64,000 bases of DNA from an uncultured Bacteroidales bacterium (GTDB lineage Bacteria > Bacteroidota > Bacteroidia > Bacteroidales > Paludibacteraceae). The DNA lies in assembly GCA_900319645.1 (NCBI GenBank), contig ONPG01000009.1:1-64000 (forward strand), given 5' to 3'. Within the stretch, counting starts at the first letter, position 1; the number at the start of each line of letters is the position of its first letter. The translations under genes and the position numbers were made by a program. The notes under the pieces are model-generated. The model ran no database searches and had not been told where the DNA came from. It saw nothing but the letters and a program-made list of their open reading frames with translations. This document shows positions 57,824 to 64,000 of this stretch, one piece after another.

Positions 57824-58201
57824 ATGATATTTAAAATGGGAAATGAAAAGCAAAGCGGAACCGTTTTTAACGCGTTGACCGCAGGAAGCAAGATTGTAGG
57901 AACCATTACAGCCAACAGCGATTACCGTATTGACGGAATGGTGGAAGGCGATTTGAATTGTACAGGTAAAGTAGTTATAGGCGAAGCCGGAAAAGTGAAA
58001 GGAACCGTGGTGTGCCAGAATGCCGAGATTTTGGGAATGATGGATGGCAAAATCACCTGCCAGCAGCAGCTTTCTCTCCGTTCGAGCGGAAAGATTCAAG
58101 GCGATGTGCAGACCAAGACCCTTATCGTAGAACCCGGAGCTTTATTCAACGGCACATGCTCCATGGGCGGAAACGCTACCCAAATGCCGGAAAAGAAGTA
58201 A
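57824..58201 (+). CDS. Bactofilin (polymer-forming cytoskeletal protein)
   Basis: This 125-residue protein is a right-handed beta-helix bactofilin: TVFNALTAGSKIVGTITANS, YRIDGMVEGDLNCTGKVVIG, GKVKGTVVCQNAEILGMMDG, GKIQGDVQTKTLIVEPGALF. Gly-hydrophobic turns recur every 15-20 residues. Bactofilins self-assemble without nucleotide and organise cell shape or envelope proteins. The start may be the first ATG (MIFKMGNEK) or the one at 57836; both lie after the promoter. Confidence 0.92.
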   Translation: MIFKMGNEKQSGTVFNALTAGSKIVGTITANSDYRIDGMVEGDLNCTGKVVIGEAGKVKGTVVCQNAEILGMMDGKITCQQQLSLRSSGKIQGDVQTKTLIVEPGALFNGTCSMGGNATQMPEKK

Positions 58202-58297
58202 CAGGTTCTCGTTAGCCTCTCGTTAACGTCCCGTCCATGTTATGTTGTTAACCAACCAAACTCAACCAATAAAAACACAAAGCAAACAAACACAACT

Positions 58298-59584
58298 ATG
58301 CGTATCAAACCATTTCGCGGCATTCGTCCGCCCAAAGAGCTGGTAGAACAAGTGAGCAGCCGTCCGTACGACGTGCTCAATTCCGAAGAAGCACGTGCCG
58401 AAGCGGCAGGTAACGAGAAATCGCTATACCACATCATCAAACCCGAGATCAATTTCGAGCCGGGAACCGATGAGCACGACGAGCGGGTTTATGGAGCTGC
58501 AGTCGAGCAGTTCGCCAAATTCCGCCAGAAAGGCTGGCTGGTTCAGGACGAAAAGGAGAAATACTATGTCTATGCGCAAACGATATTGGAGCAAGGCGAA
58601 AGTCCGTTAGGCGGAAAGACGCAGTATGGTTTGGTGGTCGGAGCGTGGGTGGATGACTATCTGGAAGGACGGATCAAGAAGCACGAGTTGACGCGCAAAG
58701 ACAAAGAGGAAGACCGGATGAAGCATGTGCGCGTGCTGAACGCCAACATGGAGCCGGTATTCTTTGCCTATCCGCACAGAGACGATTTGGACCAAATCGT
58801 GGCGGAGGTGACAAAAAACGAGCCGGAATATGATTTCGTGGCAGCTCCCGAAGGATTCAGACACACGTTCTGGGTGATAAACGACGAAGCGATTATCGAA
58901 CGTATCACAAAGATTTTCAGCGAGATTCCTTCCATGTATATTGCAGACGGTCACCACAGAAGTGCTGCCGCGGCAGGAGTCGGCAAGGAACTGAAAGTCA
59001 AAAACAGCCAATTGGGAATCAAAGATCCCGAGTCGGACTATTTCCTGGCTGTTTGCTTCCCGGACAACCAGCTGAATATCATCGACTACAACCGCGTGGT
59101 CAAAGATCTGAACGGGCTGAGCGAACAAGAGTTTCTGCAAGCGCTTGAGAAAGACTTTGATGTCACACCGTACGAAGTGCCTGCCACGGATTATGAGGCT
59201 GTCAAACCCAAATGTTTGCACAACTTCAGCCTGTATCTTGGCGGCAAATGGTATTCGCTCACAGCCAAACCCGGGCGATATGATGACAACGATCCGATAG
59301 GAGTGCTGGATGTAACTATCTCGAGTTGCCTAATCCTTGACAATATATTAGGTATAAAGGACCTGAGACGCGACAAACGAATCGATTTCGTGGGCGGCAT
59401 CCGCGGCCTTGGCGAATTGAAAAGACGCGTGGACAGCGGAGAGATGAAGATGGCACTTGCACTCTACCCCGTGACCATGAAACAGATCATCGACATAGCA
59501 GACAGCGGAAACATTATGCCTCCGAAAACAACATGGTTCGAGCCGAAACTGCGAAGCGGATTAGTGGTTCACAGTCTGGAGTAA
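58298..59584 (+). CDS. DUF1015 family protein
   Basis: This 428-residue protein has the DUF1015 hallmarks: MRIKPFRGIRPPKELVEQVS, RPYDVLNSEEARAEAAGNEK, SLYHIIKPEINFE, the central IADGHHRSAAAAGVGKELK, and FVGGIRGLGELKRRV near the end. The function is not settled; the family occurs beside serine biosynthesis genes in many Bacteroidetes, and the IADGHHR motif resembles a nuclease or phosphate-binding site. It is soluble. Confidence 0.9.
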   Translation: MRIKPFRGIRPPKELVEQVSSRPYDVLNSEEARAEAAGNEKSLYHIIKPEINFEPGTDEHDERVYGAAVEQFAKFRQKGWLVQDEKEKYYVYAQTILEQGESPLGGKTQYGLVVGAWVDDYLEGRIKKHELTRKDKEEDRMKHVRVLNANMEPVFFAYPHRDDLDQIVAEVTKNEPEYDFVAAPEGFRHTFWVINDEAIIERITKIFSEIPSMYIADGHHRSAAAAGVGKELKVKNSQLGIKDPESDYFLAVCFPDNQLNIIDYNRVVKDLNGLSEQEFLQALEKDFDVTPYEVPATDYEAVKPKCLHNFSLYLGGKWYSLTAKPGRYDDNDPIGVLDVTISSCLILDNILGIKDLRRDKRIDFVGGIRGLGELKRRVDSGEMKMALALYPVTMKQIIDIADSGNIMPPKTTWFEPKLRSGLVVHSLE

Positions 59585-59629
59585 GAAGCGGAACAGTATT
59601 AGTCTGTTAAAGAAGAAAGAATAATCAGA

Positions 59630-61690
59630 GTGAGAAAATTTAGAATATTAAACATCAGTTTGTTAGCGGCATTCGTATTGCTGCCGGGTTGTAGCATACA
59701 ACAACGAGTCAAACGTGCCGACAAGAAATACGCGATAGGCGAGTATTTCTCGGCTGCTGACATCTACAAACAATGTTACAGCCGCCTTTCCACCCAGAAA
59801 GACCGGGCTTTGAAAGGTCATGTGGCTTTCCGTCAAGGCGAGTGCTACCGCGTGTTGAACAACACACGTGCCGTTAACGCGTACAATAGTGCCATCCGTT
59901 GCAAATACCAGTTGCAGGATTCTACGGTCTATCTGAGGCTCGCACAAGTGCTGCAATTCCAAGGCAAATACAAAGATGCAGCCAAGAACTATGAACTGTA
60001 TTTGGAGGCGCATCCGAATGACTATTCCGCACGCGCAGGCTTGTATGCGTGCAACAAAGTGAATGAGTGGAAAGCCGAACCAAGCCGTTACAAAGTAGCA
60101 GAAGCCAAGGAGTTCAATCAGAAACGTTATAGTGCTTTCGCTCCGATGTTTATTGGCAAACAAGGCGATGCACTCATGTTCACCAGCAACCGTCAGGAAC
60201 GGCAGAGAGGCAGCAAGAAACTCAAACGAGCCAGCAACGTAACGGGTCAGCAGATGTTCCAACTCTACCAGACGCGCAAAAATGCCGCCGGAGAATGGGA
60301 AGAGATCGAACTGGCGGAAGGTTTGTACGGCGATCAGGAGAACGAGCAGCAGAACGATTCCGCAGGCAAGCAAGCCGGAAATGCAGAGATAGGCGTTTGC
60401 TCCTTTACGCAAGACGGCAAAACCATGTATTTCACTTATTCCAAGCCGATTAACGGTCAGGATTTGGGCGCTAAGATCTACAAAAGCGAGCGTGCGAGCG
60501 GCGAATGGGGCGAAGCACAGGAAGTCAAACTGTTTGCCGACAGTTCGATTACAGTCGGACATCCGGCTCTGAGTCCGGACGGAGAGAAACTGTATTTCGT
60601 AAGTGACGCAGCCGGCGGTTACGGAGGAAAAGACATCTGGATGGCGGAACTGGACGGCGACGAATGGGTCAACCCGCAACCGCTCGGACCAAGCATCAAT
60701 ACCAAAGAAAACGAGATGTACCCGTATGTGCATGCCGACGGAAGTTTGTATTTCTCCAGTAACGGTCATCCGGGTTACGGCGGTTTGGATATCTTCAAAG
60801 CCGTGCAGGACACCACGATAAAAGACAGCGTAGTATGGCTGCTCTACAACATGGCTACCCCACTCAACTCCAACGGAGACGATTTCGGAATCACGTTCGA
60901 CGGCGAGAGCCAAAACGGCTTTTTCTCCTCGAACCGCAACGAGAAGAAAGCTTATGACAAAATCTACAGTTTCATCCTTCCCGAGATGGAGTTTCTCGCC
61001 GAAGGTACGATTACGGACAACCAGGGCGAAGCGATAGCCGAAGCACGCCTGCGTATCGTGGGTAGCGATGGAACCAACAGCAAGATGAATGCCCGCCGCG
61101 ACGGAACCTACAAAATCAAACTGAAGAAAGATGTCAAATATGTCATGTTGGCAAGTGCACGCGGCTATCTGAACGCCAAAGAACAATGGAACACCATGGA
61201 CCTGAAAGACAGCAAGACCTATAAAATGGATTTTGTGCTCAACCCGATAAGCCGTCCTGTGCAAATGGACAATATATTCTATGAATCAGGTCGTTGGGAG
61301 TTGTCGCAAGCATCCGAAAGCGGATTGCAGAGTCTGGTAAAACTGCTGAATGACAATCCGAATATCACAATCGAGCTGTCTGCCCACACGGATATGGTGG
61401 GTAACGACAAGTTCAACCAGGAGTTGTCGCAAAAACGTGCTCAGGCTTGCTGCGATTATCTCATCAAACACGGTATTGAGAAAGAAAGGCTGACGCCTGT
61501 CGGCTACGGCGAGCAGAAACCGGTTGTGGCGGACAAAGCTATTCACCAGAAATACAGTTTCATTCCTCAGGAACAAGTGCTCGACGAAGCGTTTGTATCT
61601 TCTCTGCCTGCCGACAAACAGGAGATTTGCAACCAGATTAACCGACGGACGGAGTTCAAAGTGGTGAAGACAACATACAAGTTGTATTGA
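59630..61690 (+). CDS. PorE-like lipoprotein: TPR, propeller, CarboxypepD-reg and OmpA domains
   Basis: This 686-residue protein uses a GTG start at 59630. Lipobox LLPGC (Cys21). A TPR region (~25-150: YAIGEYFSAADIYKQCYSRL, LAQVLQFQGKYKDAAKNYEL) is followed by PD40/WD40-like blades (~170-440: GGYGGKDIWMAELDGDEW, GHPGYGGLDIFKAV). A regulatory-like beta domain (AEGTITDNQGEAIAEARLRI) precedes a C-terminal OmpA domain (TIELSAHTDMVGNDKFNQEL, INRRTEFKV). The order is that of PorE, the type IX secretion component that anchors the machine to peptidoglycan. Its propeller-OmpA half parallels the tail of the fusion protein at 22824. Confidence 0.88.
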   Translation: MRKFRILNISLLAAFVLLPGCSIQQRVKRADKKYAIGEYFSAADIYKQCYSRLSTQKDRALKGHVAFRQGECYRVLNNTRAVNAYNSAIRCKYQLQDSTVYLRLAQVLQFQGKYKDAAKNYELYLEAHPNDYSARAGLYACNKVNEWKAEPSRYKVAEAKEFNQKRYSAFAPMFIGKQGDALMFTSNRQERQRGSKKLKRASNVTGQQMFQLYQTRKNAAGEWEEIELAEGLYGDQENEQQNDSAGKQAGNAEIGVCSFTQDGKTMYFTYSKPINGQDLGAKIYKSERASGEWGEAQEVKLFADSSITVGHPALSPDGEKLYFVSDAAGGYGGKDIWMAELDGDEWVNPQPLGPSINTKENEMYPYVHADGSLYFSSNGHPGYGGLDIFKAVQDTTIKDSVVWLLYNMATPLNSNGDDFGITFDGESQNGFFSSNRNEKKAYDKIYSFILPEMEFLAEGTITDNQGEAIAEARLRIVGSDGTNSKMNARRDGTYKIKLKKDVKYVMLASARGYLNAKEQWNTMDLKDSKTYKMDFVLNPISRPVQMDNIFYESGRWELSQASESGLQSLVKLLNDNPNITIELSAHTDMVGNDKFNQELSQKRAQACCDYLIKHGIEKERLTPVGYGEQKPVVADKAIHQKYSFIPQEQVLDEAFVSSLPADKQEICNQINRRTEFKVVKTTYKLY

Positions 61691-61744
61691 CGATTTGACG
61701 AGTGACAAGGTACGATTGATGAACGATTGATATTATTGACAATT

Positions 61745-62539
61745 ATGAAGCAATATTTGGATTTATGCAGACGTGTGCTGGCAGAAGGCGCAGAGAAACA
61801 CGACCGTACAGGAACCGGCACTATCTCTGTGTTCGGACATCAGATGCGTTTTAACATGGCTGACGGTTTTCCGTTGTTGACCACCAAGAAACTGCATCTG
61901 AAGTCTATCATCTATGAGTTGCTGTGGTTTTTGCAAGGCGACACGAATGTGAAGTATTTGCAGGAACACGGCGTGCGGATTTGGAATGAATGGGCGGACG
62001 AGAACGGCGAATTAGGACCTGTGTATGGTCATCAGTGGCGTTCGTGGCCGGATTATAACGGCGGCACTATCGACCAGATCAGCAATGTGTTGGAGCAAAT
62101 CAAGCACAACCCGGACAGCCGTCGCATGATTGTGAGTGCATGGAATGTGGCGGAAGTAGAGAAAATGGCACTACCGCCATGTCATAGCCTGTTCCAATTC
62201 TATGTGGCAGACGGCAAACTGTCGCTTCAGCTATACCAGCGGAGTGCGGATATTTTCTTGGGTGTGCCGTTCAACATAGCGAGTTATGCGTTGTTGCTGC
62301 AGATGATGGCGCAAGTCACGGGGCTGCAAGCCGGAGAGTTCATACACACACTCGGCGACGCTCATATCTATTTGAACCATCTGGAGCAAGTCCGTTTGCA
62401 ACTGACACGCGAGCCAAGACCGCTGCCGAAAATGGTCATCAATCCGGAGGTAAAAGATTTGTTCGGATTCCAATATGAGGATTTTAGTTTGGAAGGCTAT
62501 GACCCGCATCCGCATATAGCAGGCGTGGTGTCCGTTTGA
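61745..62539 (+). CDS. thyA: Thymidylate synthase
   Basis: This 264-residue enzyme methylates dUMP to dTMP using methylene-tetrahydrofolate. The start at 61745 ([20 protein letters not shown]) matches the family and leaves out six residues of the longer frame. [18 protein letters not shown], the nucleophile Cys146 in [13 protein letters not shown] (same number as E. coli) and [20 protein letters not shown] are intact. folA follows after 27 bp, the usual folate pair. Confidence 0.97.
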   Translation: MKQYLDLCRRVLAEGAEKHDRTGTGTISVFGHQMRFNMADGFPLLTTKKLHLKSIIYELLWFLQGDTNVKYLQEHGVRIWNEWADENGELGPVYGHQWRSWPDYNGGTIDQISNVLEQIKHNPDSRRMIVSAWNVAEVEKMALPPCHSLFQFYVADGKLSLQLYQRSADIFLGVPFNIASYALLLQMMAQVTGLQAGEFIHTLGDAHIYLNHLEQVRLQLTREPRPLPKMVINPEVKDLFGFQYEDFSLEGYDPHPHIAGVVSV

Positions 62540-62566
62540 CAGACGATTGAAATATATGGAAGCTTT

Positions 62567-63058
62567 ATGATAAGTATTATAGTAGCGATAGCAGAAAATT
62601 ACGCGATCGGCAAGAAAGGCGATTTGTTGTGTCACTTGCCGGCAGATTTGAAACATTTCAAGGAGATTACAAGCGGAAAGACCGTTCTCATGGGCGAGCG
62701 GACATTCTTCTCTCTTCCCAAACATCCGCTTCCTAATCGCAGGAACATTGTGCTGACAGACGTAGCAGGCAAGACGTTTGAAGGAGCAGAAGCGGTTTAC
62801 TCGTTAGAGGAACTATGTGCAAAAGTGGCTAACAAAGAAGAAGCCTTTGTAATCGGCGGCGGAATGGTGTACAGACAGATGATGCCGCTGGCTGACAAAC
62901 TGTATATCACCCATATTCATCATAGTTGGGAAGACGCAGACACGTTCTTTCCTGAAATAGACAAGCAGATATGGGAGCAGACAAGCGCAGAAGATCACGA
63001 GGCGGACGAGAAAAATCCGTACGGATTTACGTTTGCGGAATACCGCAAGAGAAATTAA
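62567..63058 (+). CDS. folA: Dihydrofolate reductase
   Basis: This 163-residue enzyme regenerates tetrahydrofolate after the ThyA reaction. MISIIVAIAENYAIGKKGDL, LPADLKHFKEITSGKTVLMG (with the catalytic acidic Asp) and EEAFVIGGGMVYRQMMPLAD (NADPH-binding glycines) are the family motifs. Co-transcribed with thyA. Confidence 0.95.
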   Translation: MISIIVAIAENYAIGKKGDLLCHLPADLKHFKEITSGKTVLMGERTFFSLPKHPLPNRRNIVLTDVAGKTFEGAEAVYSLEELCAKVANKEEAFVIGGGMVYRQMMPLADKLYITHIHHSWEDADTFFPEIDKQIWEQTSAEDHEADEKNPYGFTFAEYRKRN

Positions 63059-63080
63059 GAATAATAAATGAGATTGAAAA

Positions 63081-64000
63081 TTGGAGAATAATTATTCAAA
63101 GATAATAAGCGGAGCAGTCGGTATCGGCGAACGCCAAGTGGCTGCTACGATAACATTGTTGGACGAAGGTGCGACAATACCGTTTATTGCGCGATACAGA
63201 AAAGAGAAAACAGGCAGTTTGGACGAAGTGCAGATTGCTGATATTCAGGCGTATTACGGTAAACTGCAAGAACTAAGCAAACGCAAAGAGACCATCTATG
63301 CGAGGTTGGACGAGTTGCAAATCACGGATCCCGAATTGCGAAAGCGCATAGAAAATTGCTGGGATGCCACGGAGCTGGAGGATATATACCTGCCCTACAA
63401 GCCGCACAAGAAAACAAGAGCTGACATAGCCATCGAGAAAGGTTTGCTTCCGCTGGCAGAAGAGATCTTGAAACAGCGTCCAATGCGTTTGCCCGGCAAC
63501 GAAGAGGATTTGCAAGGTGCACGGGATATTATCGCCCAGCGGATAGCCGAAGACGAGCGCAGCCGAAACGCTATGCGCCGTGAGTTCACTTATTCGGCTG
63601 TGCTGACCTCCAAAGCCGTTAAAACGAAAGCAGAAGAACCGGAAGCGCAAAACTACAAAATCTACTTTGATTTCAAGAGTCCGCTTAAATACGTGAAGAG
63701 CCATCAGTTGTTAGCGATACGCAGAGCGGAAGCAGAAGGATTCCTGCGTGTGGATATCTCGCCGGACACGGAAAAAGCCTTGGACAAATTGGCACGTATT
63801 TGGCTGAAAGCCAATAACGACACCGCTTATCAGGTGGAGTTAGCGATGGAGGACAGTTACAAGCGCTTGCTCAAACCCAGTATTGAGACCGAGTTTGCCG
63901 CTATGTCGAAAGAGAAGGCCGACCAAGAAGCTATTCGGGTGTTTGCAGACAATTTGCGGCAGTTGCTGTTAGGTGCTCCGCTGGGTCAGAAACGTGTGCT
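63081..64000 (+). CDS. tex: Tex-family S1 RNA-binding transcription accessory protein (runs off the right edge)
   Basis: No ATG opens this frame: an in-frame TGA lies at 63075 and the first usable start is TTG at 63081 (MENNYSKIISGAVGIGERQV). The frame stays open for the remaining ~306 codons and reads as Tex: ATIPFIARYRKEKTGSLDE, LEDIYLPYKPHKKTRADIA, FDFKSPLKYVKSHQLLAIRR. The YqgF and S1 domains lie beyond the window. Tex binds nucleic acids and affects transcription and toxin expression. The TTG start is inferred from family alignment. Confidence 0.88.
   Translation, partial: MENNYSKIISGAVGIGERQVAATITLLDEGATIPFIARYRKEKTGSLDEVQIADIQAYYGKLQELSKRKETIYARLDELQITDPELRKRIENCWDATELEDIYLPYKPHKKTRADIAIEKGLLPLAEEILKQRPMRLPGNEEDLQGARDIIAQRIAEDERSRNAMRREFTYSAVLTSKAVKTKAEEPEAQNYKIYFDFKSPLKYVKSHQLLAIRRAEAEGFLRVDISPDTEKALDKLARIWLKANNDTAYQVELAMEDSYKRLLKPSIETEFAAMSKEKADQEAIRVFADNLRQLLLGAPLGQKRV

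Noticed and set aside
59663-61264. 533-codon frame antisense to the PorE-like gene
   Set aside because: Same reason; the sense frame has clear domains.

Overview
The window comes from a member of the order Bacteroidales that is probably not Bacteroides itself. Four things point there. Promoters are of the TTTG / TAnnTTTG type. Gene content is typical of the order: DUF2764 in a V-type ATPase operon, a SusA-like amylase, an AsmA-like protein, a bactofilin, and a PorE-like lipoprotein with TPR, propeller and OmpA domains. Several secreted proteins carry C-terminal tails resembling type IX secretion signals. Stable RNA genes are of the expected bacterial kind: RNase P RNA, tRNA-Gly(CCC) and tRNA-Pro(UGG). 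No insertion sequence, phage module or CRISPR array was seen.

Layout. 1-9.7 kb: a periplasmic binding lipoprotein, a Cys-rich small protein, a SusA-like amylase, a YihY membrane protein, a tRNA-Gly/rnpB unit, and two envelope operons (AI-2E permease/outer-membrane barrel/CarboxypepD-reg protein; YtxH/holin-X-like/small coiled protein). 10-14.8 kb: an accessory block of lipoproteins, a BspA-type leucine-rich-repeat protein, a ~180 bp imperfect palindrome and two small genes with near-identical promoters. 15.2-25.7 kb: housekeeping genes gyrA, a TPR protein, ruvX/yqgF, def, mntP, DUF3109 and cinA, then a remarkable single ORF joining an AspT/YidE-type transporter to a periplasmic propeller and an OmpA domain. 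25.7-33.4 kb: V-type ATPase operon E-DUF2764-A-B-D-I-K, with a frameshift in subunit B and ion-site ligands like those of Na+-translocating V-ATPases. 33.5-43.5 kb: AT-richer accessory island with a structured RNA candidate, an unknown three-gene cassette, a PD-(D/E)XK-like protein between two covarying hairpins, a PIN/RelB toxin-antitoxin pair, lipoproteins, and a tightly coupled PH-like / HTH-like / membrane-kinase operon followed by a truncated copy of its middle gene. 43.6-64 kb: lon, an XRE regulator, a short gene with its own promoter and terminator, a HAD phosphatase, tRNA-Pro, an AsmA-like protein, lipid genes (cdsA, LpxL-like, GT2), secreted and Wzi-like proteins, OmpH/Skp, bactofilin, DUF1015, the PorE-like lipoprotein, thyA, folA and the start of tex.

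Two genome-wide habits stand out. (1) At least eighteen promoters share the pattern yTTGC(A/G)TAT - exactly 20 nt from TTTG to the -7 box - TAnnTTTGCAC. Four carry a full TTGCATATATGCAA palindrome over the -33 element, and one pair of divergent promoters is completely superimposed. (2) Many spacers are filled with imperfect tandem 'words' of about 7-15 bp, a different word in each neighbourhood. Words also run into genes: the same word lies in the V-ATPase subunit I coding region and in the spacer after it, and another forms the 3' end of gyrA.

All product names come from reading motifs and family resemblance; no database search or folding program was run. Starts were moved from the longest ORF where promoter position, signal peptide or family N-terminus argued for it, and this is stated per gene.
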